A DNA stretch of 64,000 nt, taken from the NCBI RefSeq assembly GCF_900129325.1, contig NZ_FQUP01000002.1, forward strand, positions 512,668-576,667, written 5' to 3'. Positions 35,663 through 44,963 of this stretch are shown in pieces. Position 1 is the first letter of the stretch. The number at the start of each line of letters is the position of its first letter. Below the pieces are notes generated by a model, which saw nothing but the letters and a program-made list of their open reading frames with translations, had not been told where the DNA came from and did no database searches. A program made the translations under genes and the position numbers. This stretch comes from Kaistia soli DSM 19436. GTDB taxonomy: Bacteria > Pseudomonadota > Alphaproteobacteria > Rhizobiales > Kaistiaceae.

Positions 35663-35974
35663 ATGCTTCGTCTTTTCGTGCGTCTTGGGGGCTTGTTCGC
35701 GCTGGCGGGTGCAGTGATCGCTCTGGTCGTCGACGGCACGAAGTCGATTGCGGCATCGGCACTCGTCCTGACGCCGCTCAGCGAGGCCTGGCTTGCGGTC
35801 AATTCGGTAAGCCTTGGCCGTGCCGAGTCGTTTATCGAGGGTCATCTCGGCCGGTTTGCGTGGGAGCCGCTTGCGACCGCTCTGCTGGGGTTGCCGGTAT
35901 GGCTCGTGTTTGGCGCGATTGGCGCTCTGCTTCTTCTGGCCGTCCGGCCGGCGCGGCTTCGCGTCGCAGCCTGA
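35663..35974 (+). CDS. Small two-helix membrane protein, unknown function
   Basis: 103 residues from the ATG at 35663. Two hydrophobic helices are clear: [16 protein letters not shown] near the N-terminus and [18 protein letters not shown] near the C-terminus, with a polar middle containing [10 protein letters not shown] and an Arg-rich cytoplasmic end. Similar small proteins are common in Hyphomicrobiales as conserved hypotheticals. It lies 31 bp before msrA and may be cotranscribed with it. Confidence 0.65.
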   Translation: MLRLFVRLGGLFALAGAVIALVVDGTKSIAASALVLTPLSEAWLAVNSVSLGRAESFIEGHLGRFAWEPLATALLGLPVWLVFGAIGALLLLAVRPARLRVAA

Positions 35975-36005
35975 CGGCGCTTCAACCCGAACTGGGAGAC
36001 CGACC

Positions 36006-36671
36006 ATGAATCTCCTCGACCTCTTTGCGCGACGCGCCAGTATGCCTGGGTCCGGACGTGCGCTGCCCGGCCGCGCCGAGCCCATCACGACACCCGGTGC
36101 GCATTTCGTCAATGGCCGTCCGATCGCAGGACCATATCCTGACGGCATCCGCACGGCCGTGTTCGGCCTCGGCTGCTTCTGGGGTGCCGAGCGGGCGTTT
36201 TGGAAGGCGCCGGGGGTCTATGTCACGGCCGTTGGCTATGCGGGCGGAGAGACACCAAACCCGACCTATGACGAGGTCTGTTCCGGCCAGACCGGCCAGA
36301 ACGAGGTCGTGCTCGTCGCCTATGATCCGAAGGTCACCTCCTACGAGGCGCTGGTGAAGCTCTTCTTCGAAAGCCACGATCCGACGCAGGGGATGCGTCA
36401 GGGCAATGACGTGGGCACGCAATACCGCTCGGGCATCTATGTCGCCGATGCGGACGAGCGCGCGACGGCCGTTCACGTTCGGGATGCCTATGCCGCCGAA
36501 CTAGCGAAGCGCGGCTATGGCGACATTACGACCGAGATCGCCGACCGGGGTCCGTTCTATTTCGCCGAAGACTATCACCAGCAGTATCTTGCCAAGAATC
36601 CGGGCGGCTATTGCGGCCTTGGCGGCACCGGCGTTGCGTGCCCGGTTGGCGTCGGCGTGGCCGCAGCTTGA
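36006..36671 (+). CDS. msrA: Peptide methionine sulfoxide reductase MsrA
   Basis: Reduces the S-epimer of methionine sulfoxide in proteins. 221 residues. GCFWG with nucleophile Cys57 is diagnostic, followed by [23 protein letters not shown] and RSGIY. The C-terminal [14 protein letters not shown] provides the resolving cysteines. The N-terminal 45 residues lack a cleavable signal, so it is cytoplasmic. The next gene starts inside the stop (TTGA), forming a likely msrA-oxygenase operon. Confidence 0.96.
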   Translation: MNLLDLFARRASMPGSGRALPGRAEPITTPGAHFVNGRPIAGPYPDGIRTAVFGLGCFWGAERAFWKAPGVYVTAVGYAGGETPNPTYDEVCSGQTGQNEVVLVAYDPKVTSYEALVKLFFESHDPTQGMRQGNDVGTQYRSGIYVADADERATAVHVRDAYAAELAKRGYGDITTEIADRGPFYFAEDYHQQYLAKNPGGYCGLGGTGVACPVGVGVAAA

Positions 36672-37303
36672 GCGACGCGGCCGCTTCCGCAGATCCGCCG
36701 CCAGCGCTCGATGCGCTGATGGAACAACTCGCGGCGGCGGGCTATGCCGTCGCCGATGACATCCTGCCGATCGGGCTCGCTGCAAGTTTGCGGACGGAGC
36801 TGCTGGCACTCGAGGCTGCGGGGGCGCTCAGCGTCGCCGGAATTGGGCGCGAAACCGCCTATCGACGCGACGGCGATGTCCGCCGCGCCGCCATCCGCTG
36901 GCTTGACGGCGGCACAGCCGCTGAACGCGAACTGCTGAGTCTCGCCGAGACCCTCAGACGGGTCATCAACGCCCGCCTCTTTCTTGGCCTGTTCGATTTC
37001 GAGTGCAACTACATCGCCTATCCCATCGGGGGCTTCTATGGTCGCCACCTCGACCGGCTGCAGGGTGAGCGCAATCGCGTGGTGTCCTTCATTGCCTATC
37101 TCGATCCCGATTGGACCGAAGTGGATGGCGGGGCGCTGCGGCTCTGGCGCGATCCCGACGACGCTGGCGAACCGGTCCTAACCGTGCTGCCGCGTGCCGG
37201 TCGCGTCGTGTTGATGCTCTCGGAAGAGATTCCGCATGAGGTTCTGCCGGCCAATCGGCCACGTCATGCGATCGCCGGCTGGTGGCGCATCAACCGAGCG
37301 TGA
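36668..37303 (+). CDS. 2-oxoglutarate/Fe(II)-dependent oxygenase (PKHD-like)
   Basis: About 211 residues if the TTG overlapping the msrA stop is used; an ATG at 36719 is the alternative. The facial triad is seen as [10 protein letters not shown] (His-x-Asp) and [20 protein letters not shown] (distal His and the 2OG-binding Arg). [17 protein letters not shown] is the core jelly-roll stretch typical of prolyl-hydroxylase-like proteins. The substrate is unknown; coupling to msrA hints at oxidative-stress or protein-modification roles. Confidence 0.85.
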   Translation: MSDAAASADPPPALDALMEQLAAAGYAVADDILPIGLAASLRTELLALEAAGALSVAGIGRETAYRRDGDVRRAAIRWLDGGTAAERELLSLAETLRRVINARLFLGLFDFECNYIAYPIGGFYGRHLDRLQGERNRVVSFIAYLDPDWTEVDGGALRLWRDPDDAGEPVLTVLPRAGRVVLMLSEEIPHEVLPANRPRHAIAGWWRINRA

Positions 37304-37395
37304 TCAATCTGCGTCGTCGCCTGGTCTTCCGCTTGCAAGGCAGGCGGCCTATCTCCGGCCATCGCCGATCTTTTCCTCCCATGTCTGGACGCCTT

Positions 37396-38520
37396 ATGAC
37401 CTCTGCCCTGTTCTCCCAGCTGACGCTTGGACCGCGCACCCTTTCCAACCGCATCGCCATCGCGCCGATGTGCATGTATTCGGCCGATGATGGTTCGGCG
37501 ACCGACTGGCATCTCCATCATTGGACCTCACTCGGCATTTCCGGAGCGGCGATGGTCACCATTGAGGCGACAGGGGTCGAGCGCCGCGGCCGCATTTCGC
37601 ATGGCTGTCTCGGTCTCTATTCCGATGCCAACGAGGCCAGCGCGCGCCGGGCGCTCGAGGCTGCGCGCCGCTACGCGCCGACGAGCACCGTCTGGGGCAT
37701 CCAGCTCGGCCATGCGGGACGCAAGGCGTCGACCCGGATTCCGTTCGATGGCCAGGGCGGTCTCGGACCGGACGAGGATCCCTGGCAGACGGTGGCGCCG
37801 TCGGCGATCGCGTTCTCGCCTGACTATCCGATGCCCGAGGCGCTGGACGAGGCGGGCATTGCGCGCGTCATCGCCGCCTTCGTTCAGGCGGCGCTGCGGG
37901 CCGAGCGCGCGGGCTTCGATTTTGTCGAGCTGCATGGCGCGCATGGCTATCTCCTGCACGAATTCCTGTCGCCGATCTCTAATCAGCGCACCGATCGCTG
38001 GGGCGGCAGCCTTGAGAATCGCATGCGGCTCATCGTGACGATTGCGCGCGAAGTGCGCGCTGCTTTGCCGGCACATATGTTCGTCGGTGCCCGCCTTTCG
38101 GCGAGCGACTGGGTCGAAGGTGGCTTTCAGGTCGAGGATGCCATCGAGGTGGCAAAGGCGCTGAAGGCTGAGGGCGTCGTCTATATCTGCGCTTCGTCCG
38201 GCGGCAATGTCCTCGACGCGAAGATCCCTGTCGGCCCGCTCTATCAGGCGCATTTCGCCGAGGCGATCCAGCGCGAGGCCGGGATCCCGACCCGGGCCGT
38301 GGGCCTGATCACGACACCGGCCGAGGCCGAGGAGATCGTCGCCTCTGGCCGGGCCGACATGGTGGCGCTGGCCCGCGCCGTCCTTGCCGATCCGCGCTGG
38401 CCCTGGCGGGCTGCTGCCGAGCTTGGCGCGAAGCTCGACGTCGTCGATCAATATGCCCGCAGCCAGGCGACAATCCGCCACTGGATCACGCCACCGGCGC
38501 CGGCGCGCACGGCAGCCTGA
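37396..38520 (+). CDS. Old yellow enzyme family NADH:flavin oxidoreductase
   Basis: FMN ene-reductase of the YqjM/NamA/XenA class, 374 residues from the ATG at 37396 (an ATG at 37381 adds five). PMCMYSA near the N-terminus carries the FMN-tuning Cys of this class, QLGHAGRK the FMN and substrate loop, HGAHGYLLHEFLSP the substrate His pair region, and NQRTDRWGGSLENRMRL is diagnostic. It reduces electrophilic alkenes or xenobiotics with NAD(P)H. It follows the oxygenase gene by 92 bp on the same strand. Confidence 0.94.
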   Translation: MTSALFSQLTLGPRTLSNRIAIAPMCMYSADDGSATDWHLHHWTSLGISGAAMVTIEATGVERRGRISHGCLGLYSDANEASARRALEAARRYAPTSTVWGIQLGHAGRKASTRIPFDGQGGLGPDEDPWQTVAPSAIAFSPDYPMPEALDEAGIARVIAAFVQAALRAERAGFDFVELHGAHGYLLHEFLSPISNQRTDRWGGSLENRMRLIVTIAREVRAALPAHMFVGARLSASDWVEGGFQVEDAIEVAKALKAEGVVYICASSGGNVLDAKIPVGPLYQAHFAEAIQREAGIPTRAVGLITTPAEAEEIVASGRADMVALARAVLADPRWPWRAAAELGAKLDVVDQYARSQATIRHWITPPAPARTAA

Positions 38521-38566
38521 TCCTCCGACTGCCGACGCTCAGCAGGCGGCGGCAGTCTGAATGCGC

Positions 38567-39622
38567 CTAGTGCAAAGATCCGGTCGACAGTGTGTCGGCC
38601 GGATTTTCCACGTCGACGCCGGGCGGGCTGTCTTCGGCAGGCAACGCGGAGGCCGCCCGGCCAGCGCCGACGATATGCTGTGGTGCCAAGCCGGGCGGCG
38701 CGCCGAGCAGCACCTCGCGGCAGGCCGGCGGCAGGTCGGAGAGCATGATCTGGCGCGGCGGCGCTGGCGGCTTGACCGGCTTGGTCGGCGGCTTGACCGG
38801 CTTCGGCGGCTGCAGCCAGGCATCGAGCTCCGGTCCGCAGCCATCGCCTGGCGGCGGTGCCTTCTGCGGAACGCAGCTCGACATGCCGGCGGGGCAGTCG
38901 AGGCGGACATGGAAATGATAGGTGTGGCCCCACCACGGCCGCACCTTGTTCAGCCAGCCGCGATCGGCACCGGCGCTGACGCAAAGCTGCTTCTTGATCG
39001 CCGGGTTGACGAAGATGCGGGCGACTTCCGGATCGAGCGCGGCACGGCGGATCAGCTTGAACTGACCGCTCGTCCAGGCCGACGGATCGATCCGGCGCGC
39101 TTTCACGTCGACCATCGACTTCGGCGCCATGGTCTCGCGCTCGTCGAGCGAAAGAGTCCGCTTCGGCATCGGCGTCAGCCACAGGTCGACATCGAGTCCG
39201 ATCTGGTGGCTGGCGTGACCGGTGAGGGCCGGGCCGCCACGCGGCTGGCCCATGTCCCCGACAAGCAGTCCTGGCCATTTGTCGAGCGTCTTGGCGCTGT
39301 CGGCCAGGCGCTCCGTGAAGGCGATGAGCTCGGGCGTACCCCAGTTGCGATTGCGCGAAAGGCGCATGGCCTGCCAGTCGGGACCATCGACCGGCAACGC
39401 GACGGCGCCGGCAAGGCAGCCCTTGGCATAGGAGCCGATCGAGCGCGCCTCCAAAGGCAGTGGCGTGTTCATGCGGCTGAAGAGGACTTTCGCAGGCGTC
39501 GTCTGCAGGGAATCGCTGGCGAGCGCTGGAAGCGCGCCGCTCAGCAGCAGGGTCAGCGTTGCCCCAAGCAGCCGCGCATTGCGGCCAAGGTTCGATCGGG
39601 CAGCGCGCGATAATTCCGCCAT
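38567..39622 (-). CDS. mepA: Penicillin-insensitive murein endopeptidase MepA
   Basis: Periplasmic LAS-family metallo-endopeptidase that cuts D-Ala-mDAP cross-links in peptidoglycan. 351 residues from the ATG at 39622. The signal peptide is LLGATLTLLLSGALPALA. Zinc ligands appear in GHASHQIGLDVDLW and WWGHTYHFHVRLDC, and HAS-HQ-GLDVD is diagnostic. A C-terminal extension of about 75 residues after residue 275 contains the repeat PPKPVKPPTKPVKPP, perhaps a cell-wall linker. Confidence 0.94.
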   Translation of the reverse strand: MAELSRAARSNLGRNARLLGATLTLLLSGALPALASDSLQTTPAKVLFSRMNTPLPLEARSIGSYAKGCLAGAVALPVDGPDWQAMRLSRNRNWGTPELIAFTERLADSAKTLDKWPGLLVGDMGQPRGGPALTGHASHQIGLDVDLWLTPMPKRTLSLDERETMAPKSMVDVKARRIDPSAWTSGQFKLIRRAALDPEVARIFVNPAIKKQLCVSAGADRGWLNKVRPWWGHTYHFHVRLDCPAGMSSCVPQKAPPPGDGCGPELDAWLQPPKPVKPPTKPVKPPAPPRQIMLSDLPPACREVLLGAPPGLAPQHIVGAGRAASALPAEDSPPGVDVENPADTLSTGSLH

Positions 39623-39912
39623 CGAAGTCGTCCTCGTTCCCTTCAAAGCCCTGCCCACTGCAGCAGTTTGACGTGATTTCGTTAAGGATTCATCAGCCAT
39701 CCCGCCTCGCGGGCTTAGGATGAATTTTTCGTCACATATGCCCCGAAGGCGCAAATTCGGAATGAAATGGCGGAGAGGGAGGTCAAACGGCGGTTTCATA
39801 CTCCAAAGCAGCGGAATTGCGCGATTGACCCGGCGGTTCGTCCTGCGATAATCGCCGCTTGAAATAGAGTGACGGCGCGTGATGCGCCGCTTGAGGACGA
39901 GGGCATCTCGAC

Positions 39913-40560
39913 ATGGCACTGAATCTCGGCGATGTGGTTCCCGATTTCGAGGCCGATACCACGGAAGGCCGAATCTCCTTTCACAAGTGGCTCGGCGACG
40001 GCTGGGGCGTGTTGTTTTCGCACCCGAAGAACTTTACCCCTGTTTGCACCACCGAGCTCGGCGCCGCGGCGAAGCTCAAGCCGGAATTCGACAAGCGCAA
40101 CGTCAAGCTGATCGGGCTTTCGGTTGATCTCCTGTCGAATCATGACCAGTGGACGCAGGACATCAAGGATGCGACCGGCGCGACGCTGAATTTCCCGCTC
40201 ATCGCCGATCACGACAAGACTGTGGCCAATCTCTACGGCATGATCCATCCGAACGCCTCTGACACGACGACGGTGCGCTCGGTCTTCGTTGTCGGACCGG
40301 ACAAGAAGCTGAAGCTCTCCCTGACCTATCCGGCCTCGACGGGCCGCAACTTCGACGAGATCCTCCGTGTCATCGACAGCCTGCAGCTGACGGCCAAATT
40401 CTCGGTCGCGACGCCGGCTGATTGGAAAAATGGCGACGAGGTCATCATCGTCCCCTCGGTTTCCGACGATGCCGCCAAGGAGAAATTCCCGGCCGGCTGG
40501 AAGGCTGTGAAGCCGTATCTCCGCTATGTCGCGCAGCCGACGGCCGGCAAGCCGAGCTGA
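39913..40560 (+). CDS. 1-Cys peroxiredoxin (Prx6 class)
   Basis: Thiol peroxidase, 215 residues. PVCTTE with peroxidatic Cys45 marks the Prx6/1-Cys class, and no resolving Cys is present elsewhere. The long C-terminal domain (SLQLTAKFSVATPADW, then the KPYLRYV end) is typical. It reduces peroxides in the cytoplasm. It diverges from mepA over 290 bp and ends at a classic terminator. Confidence 0.95.
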   Translation: MALNLGDVVPDFEADTTEGRISFHKWLGDGWGVLFSHPKNFTPVCTTELGAAAKLKPEFDKRNVKLIGLSVDLLSNHDQWTQDIKDATGATLNFPLIADHDKTVANLYGMIHPNASDTTTVRSVFVVGPDKKLKLSLTYPASTGRNFDEILRVIDSLQLTAKFSVATPADWKNGDEVIIVPSVSDDAAKEKFPAGWKAVKPYLRYVAQPTAGKPS

Positions 40561-40909
40561 AGACTTCGAGAATTCCCAGAAACGGAAGGCGTCGGCTCTG
40601 GCCGGCGCCTTTTTCGTTTTGCAGAGGCCCACACACGCGCCGCACAATCAATGCAACCATAGCGCGATCCGCCCTCAAAATCATTCGAAAGTTGAAGTCG
40701 GCGCTCTGCCCACCCATATCAAGTGCACGGTCGAAGGTGCGATCGCCGCGCCGCCGGGGTCGCCGGTTGCAGGGCGCGACCGCAGCGGCCCCTGATCATC
40801 TTACGATGGCAACCAGCGCAATGGACTGACCGCGACGCCTAAAGGCGCCGTGACGCGGGCCGGCATCATGCAGGCGCCGTTTTCGTCGACGAGCAGCAGG
40901 AGAGCCGCC
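40561..40909. other. Intergenic region after the peroxiredoxin gene
   Basis: About 350 bases. It contains the peroxiredoxin terminator at its left end and the ribosome site of the next small gene at its right end. Nothing else is recognised. Confidence 0.55.
40586..40620 (+). terminator. Rho-independent terminator of the peroxiredoxin gene
   Basis: AAGGCGTCGGC pairs with GCCGGCGCCTT (one T-G wobble) around a TCTG loop, followed by TTTTTCGTTTT. This is the clearest intrinsic terminator in the window. Confidence 0.9.
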
Positions 40910-41206
40910 ATGAACAGCCGCAACAGCTACCAGACATACGCCAATGGCGCCGTCGTCAGTGTCGACCGCGAAACGCTGCAGGGGCCGCGTTCCGAAGGCC
41001 CGTTCCGCGTTCTCCGCCGCTATCTCGTCGAGAACATGCAGGCCATCTATCGCATCACCAGCCTCCTCGGCACAGGCGAGCGCATGGTGTTCGAATCCGA
41101 GCTGATCCCGGTTCGCGTCACCGTCGCCGGCAGCACGATGCGCGGCGGCAACGCCGTCTCGCGAAATGTCGACGTGTCCGGCTTCACCTATGGGCCGGCG
41201 CGATGA
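40910..41206 (+). CDS. Small protein of unknown function (first of a coupled pair)
   Basis: 98 residues from the ATG at 40910, preceded by AGGAG. It is soluble, with no signal or membrane segment, and is not recognised. The sequence starts MNSRNSYQTYANGAVVS and contains the basic-hydrophobic FRVLRRYLVENMQAIYRI; MVFESELIPVRVTVAG suggests beta strands. Its stop overlaps the start of the next gene (ATGA), so the two are translated together and probably act together. Confidence 0.6.
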   Translation: MNSRNSYQTYANGAVVSVDRETLQGPRSEGPFRVLRRYLVENMQAIYRITSLLGTGERMVFESELIPVRVTVAGSTMRGGNAVSRNVDVSGFTYGPAR

Positions 41207-41457
41207 GCATCCGGACCGCCGTCTCCAATGTGACGTTCCAGCGGCCGTTCCGGCTCCCCAATATGGATCGCGCCTATCCCGCCGGGCGCTATGCCATTGA
41301 AACAGAGCAGGAGACCCTGGATCAGGTCTCGCTGCTTGCCTATCGCCGCATCGCGACCCGCATCCATCTCGTCAGGCCGGGCTTGACCGAAGTTCTCACC
41401 ATCGACCCGGCGCATCTGCAGGACGCGCTTTCAGCGGATCTCGCCGAGGCCGGCTGA
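41203..41457 (+). CDS. Small protein of unknown function (second of a coupled pair)
   Basis: 84 residues starting in an ATGA overlap with the previous gene. It has an N-terminal beta-like stretch with FQRPFRLPNMDRAYPAGRY, a central EQETLDQVSLLAYRRIATRI and a C-terminal acidic helix. PAGRY followed by E-E-x-L is a pattern seen in small hypothetical proteins of Hyphomicrobiales. No function can be given. Confidence 0.6.
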   Translation: MSIRTAVSNVTFQRPFRLPNMDRAYPAGRYAIETEQETLDQVSLLAYRRIATRIHLVRPGLTEVLTIDPAHLQDALSADLAEAG

Positions 41458-41492
41458 GGTGTCGGCCGGCGCGTTTGCGCGCGCCAGCCACC

Positions 41493-43349
41493 CTAGATCC
41501 GCCCCTGGACGCGGTGCAGTCCCGCATAAACCCCATCCCGTGCCATCAGTGCGTCATGCGTGCCTTCTTCCACGATGCCGTCCTCCGTGAGCACCAGGAT
41601 GCGATCGGCATGGCGCACCGTCGAGAGCCGATGCGCGATCACCAGCGTCGTCCGCCCGCGCGTCAGCGCCAGCAGGGCTTGCTGCACGGCACGTTCGCTC
41701 GCCGTGTCGAGGGCGCTGGTCGCCTCGTCGAAGATCAGGATCGCCGGATCCTTGACGAAGGCGCGGGCGATGGTCAGCCGCTGCTTCTGCCCGCCTGAAA
41801 GCTTGACGCCGCGCTGGCCGATATCGCTGTCATAGCCTTGCGGCAGGCCGAGGATGAAGTCATGCGCATGCGCCGCCTTCGCCGCGGCGATGACTTCGGC
41901 GTCAGACGCCTCGGGCCGGCCGTAGCGAAGGTTCTCGGCGACGCTGCCGGCGAAGAGATAGACATCCTGCTGCACCACGCCGACCGCGCGCCGGAGCGAG
42001 GCGAGCGTCACGTCGCGGACGTCGACGTCGTCGATGAGCACGCGCCCGCTTGTCGCCTCATAGAAGCGCGGGATCAGCGCCGCGAGCGTGCTCTTGCCGA
42101 CCCCTGACGGCCCGACCAGCGCCACGAACTCGCCCGGCGCGATGCTGAGCGAAAGCGCGCTGAGCACCGGCGGCCCGTCCGGCCCGTAGCGGAACGACAC
42201 ACGCTCGAAGCGGATCGCGCCGCGCGGGCTCCCGAGATCGCGCGCGCCCGGCCGGTCGACGATATCGGGCGCGACGTCGAGCAGCTCCATCGCCCTGACA
42301 AAGCCGCTATAACCCTCCTGCCAGAGCCGCACGAAATTGGCCAGCCGGTTGACTGGATCGACCAGCACGGCGACGCAGAGCAGGAACGTCAGCATGTCGG
42401 CGACCGTGAGGTCCGCCGTCACCACGCGCACCGCGCCGAGCACGATCACCAGCACGGTGACGAGTTCGGCAAACGTCGTCGTGCCGACCGAGAACCACGC
42501 CTCGCTGCGATAGCCGTCGCGGCGACTGTCCAGGAAGCGGGCATTCTCGACGTCAAAGCGTCGCGTCTCCAGCGCCTCGTTGGCGAAGCTCTGCACCACG
42601 CGGATGCCGGCCAGCGAATCCTCGACCCGCTCGTTGACGGCGGCGATCCGCTCCCGGCTCGCCTGCATGGCCTTGCTCATATGCGCGTTGAAAGTGAGCG
42701 CATAGGCCGTGGCGAACGGCACCAGCACCGCGATCGCCAGCGTCAGCACCGGATCGATGAAGGCGAGGATCGTCAGCGCGCCAAGAAATTTCAACAGCGC
42801 GATCGCGAGGTCCTCGGGCCCGTGGTGATAGAGCTCGCCGAGCCAGAAACTGTCATTGGTGATCCGGCTCATCAACTGGCCGGTGCGCTCCTTGTCGTAG
42901 AAGCCGAAGGACAATCGGGCGCAGTGCTCGAACAATTGCTTGCGGATGCGCGCCTCGATCTTGGCGCCCATCACATGGCCTTGATAATCGACGAAGAACA
43001 CGCAAACGACCTGCAGCGCCAGCAGGCCGAGCATGGCCGCGCCGATCATGAGGATCGGCCGCAGCGGATCGGGCCCGGCCGCGAGATCGCCGAGCCGTCG
43101 CGTCACCAGATTGGCGGCAAGCGGCAGCAGCAGCGCCGTCGCCGAGACCAGCACGGCCGAGGCGATATCGGCCGCGAGCAGCCATTTATGCGGCGCGTAA
43201 TAGGACAGGAACCGCCGCGCGTGATCGAACGGGCGGCGATGGTTCAAAGGCTTCTCCGCCGGCGCGGCGGCGCGGCGGAAGGGGTTCAGGCGAAGGCGTC
43301 TAGGGCGCGCATCGGCATCGCGAAGCGCTGGATCGGCGGAGGAAGGCAT
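41493..43349 (-). CDS. ABC exporter, fused permease and ATPase (MsbA-like)
   Basis: 618-residue half-transporter that works as a homodimer in the inner membrane. Six helices lie within about residues 55-330, starting at WLLAADIASAVLVSATALLL. The nucleotide-binding domain has Walker A GPSGVGKST, Q-loop VVQQDVYLF, signature KLSGGQKQRLTIARA, Walker B ILIFDEATSALD and switch IAHRLSTV. Family members export lipids, drugs or peptides; the substrate here is unknown. Confidence 0.94.
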   Translation of the reverse strand: MPSSADPALRDADARPRRLRLNPFRRAAAPAEKPLNHRRPFDHARRFLSYYAPHKWLLAADIASAVLVSATALLLPLAANLVTRRLGDLAAGPDPLRPILMIGAAMLGLLALQVVCVFFVDYQGHVMGAKIEARIRKQLFEHCARLSFGFYDKERTGQLMSRITNDSFWLGELYHHGPEDLAIALLKFLGALTILAFIDPVLTLAIAVLVPFATAYALTFNAHMSKAMQASRERIAAVNERVEDSLAGIRVVQSFANEALETRRFDVENARFLDSRRDGYRSEAWFSVGTTTFAELVTVLVIVLGAVRVVTADLTVADMLTFLLCVAVLVDPVNRLANFVRLWQEGYSGFVRAMELLDVAPDIVDRPGARDLGSPRGAIRFERVSFRYGPDGPPVLSALSLSIAPGEFVALVGPSGVGKSTLAALIPRFYEATSGRVLIDDVDVRDVTLASLRRAVGVVQQDVYLFAGSVAENLRYGRPEASDAEVIAAAKAAHAHDFILGLPQGYDSDIGQRGVKLSGGQKQRLTIARAFVKDPAILIFDEATSALDTASERAVQQALLALTRGRTTLVIAHRLSTVRHADRILVLTEDGIVEEGTHDALMARDGVYAGLHRVQGRI

Positions 43350-43531
43350 CGAGGCTCATGTCCCGGTGAACAGAAAATTCCGTCGTCTTGGACATGAACG
43401 CTCTCATCGGGATCTCCTCGCGCAGCTCTCAGTAGACACCCCGATTATGGCGCCATCGCCGCCGCCGCGACAACCCGCCCGGCCAAAATGGCGGGACGCT
43501 GTGACCGATCGGGCACAAGGCGCCCCTTCGG

Positions 43532-44011
43532 TCAGCCGCGCCGGGCGGCCTCGATGGCGGCGACGTCGATCTTCGTCATCTCCATCATCGCCTCGAACGC
43601 GCGCTTCGCCTCGTCGCCGCCGGCCGCCAGGGCGTCGGTCAGCGCGCGCGGCGTGATCTGCCAGGAAATGCCCCAGCGGTCCTTGCACCAGCCGCAGGCG
43701 CTCGGTTTGCCGCCATTGCCGATAATGGCGTCCCAATAGCGGTCGGTCTCTGCCTGGTCGTCCGTGGCGATCTGGAACGAAAACGCCTCGCTGTGCTGGA
43801 ACATCGGCCCGCCATTGAGGCCGAGGCACGGGATGCCGAAGACGGTGAACGTGACAGTGAGCACATCGCCCGCCTTGCCCATCGGATAATCGGAGGGCGC
43901 GCGATGAACGCCCGTGACGGCGCTGTCCGGAAAGAGGCCGGCATAGAAGTGGGCCGCCGCCTCGGCGTCCTTGTCATACCAGATGCAGATCGTGTTCTTG
44001 GCCGTTGCCAT
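43532..44011 (-). CDS. VOC/PhnB-like glyoxalase-fold protein
   Basis: 159-residue vicinal-oxygen-chelate protein of the 3-demethylubiquinone-methyltransferase-like (PhnB) group. Two beta-alpha-beta-beta-beta modules are seen: IWYDKDAEAAAHFYAGLFPDS, and GNGGKPSACGWCKDRWGISWQI. The ATG at 44011 follows GGAGGAGA. The enzymatic role of this group is generally undefined. It is monocistronic. Confidence 0.92.
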   Translation of the reverse strand: MATAKNTICIWYDKDAEAAAHFYAGLFPDSAVTGVHRAPSDYPMGKAGDVLTVTFTVFGIPCLGLNGGPMFQHSEAFSFQIATDDQAETDRYWDAIIGNGGKPSACGWCKDRWGISWQITPRALTDALAAGGDEAKRAFEAMMEMTKIDVAAIEAARRG

Positions 44012-44963
44012 GGTGCGTTCTCCTCCACAAAGGCGCTGTTCGCCGTCGCCCGAAGCGGGCAGGCTCGACCAAGGACGGATGGCAAACCGGCCTTCCGACA
44101 GCATGGCGGAAAAGCCGGGCAGAGGCGCGAAGTTCCAGCCAGCCGCATCACGCCATGCCGCGCGCCGCCGGGCAAGCCCCGAGGCCATGGCGAAGCGCCC
44201 GCGCGCCGAAGCGCGGGTGGCGCCGATCGGTCGATCGGCCGGACGAGGGGCATTTGAGCCGCGAAGAGGAGCGCGGGGCGCACGGTTCGTCGGCGCCCAG
44301 GCGGCGCGCCGGCGAAAAGAGGGGGATGGGGTTTGCCTGGACCGCTTGGGAAGCGGACGTTCCGGCGCCCCGCGCGCGAAGGTTCGGCCCGGACGCCTTG
44401 AAACCCGGGTGGTCGGGTTCGCCCCACGAAGATGAGCCGCGCGGTCCGCCCCAGCAAAGGAGCCGCCCGGCGCAGCGCGTCGCCGCTGCCCCGCATACGG
44501 GGCTGGCATCGAGACACCTGCCGACCTCTCCCGCCGGGATCGTGACCCCCGCCGGCAAAAGGCCTCCGCACCCCACCCGCAAACGGAACGACCGGTTCGC
44601 CCTCTTCATGGACGGGGATGAACGGAGTGTAAGCCCGGTCAGTGGGGGCGGGGATTGTTATTTTTGGTGGGGGGGAAGTAAAACGAGCGGCAGAAGCACA
44701 CGTGGCTAGGTGAGTGTGTGAATGGCTGTTATGGGGCCGGGAGCGGACTGTCCGCTATTGGGTGCTTCAAGCGAGAAGCGGACATATCGCCGATGAAAGT
44801 CGAGGGCAGGAACTGGCCCAAAGCGGTCGTTGGCGCTTCAGAGCACGGACCCGATGGGAACAACCAACGATCGTATGCGCCTAAGTCATTGTATAATAAA
44901 GGACATCATCACGAATTGAACCATTTGTGAATCGGTCAGTGCTAAGCGCCGGCTGGCTTCAGA
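44012..44963. other. Gene-poor region between VOC and AraC genes
   Basis: About 950 bases without a convincing gene. The left part is very GC-rich with overlapping six-frame openings that look like composition artefacts; the right part has G-runs around 44650-44680 and lower GC after 44870. Bases 44747-44790 contain inverted CGGAC and GTCCG elements spaced around TGGGTGCTTCAAGCG, which may be part of a dispersed repeat. Confidence 0.45.
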
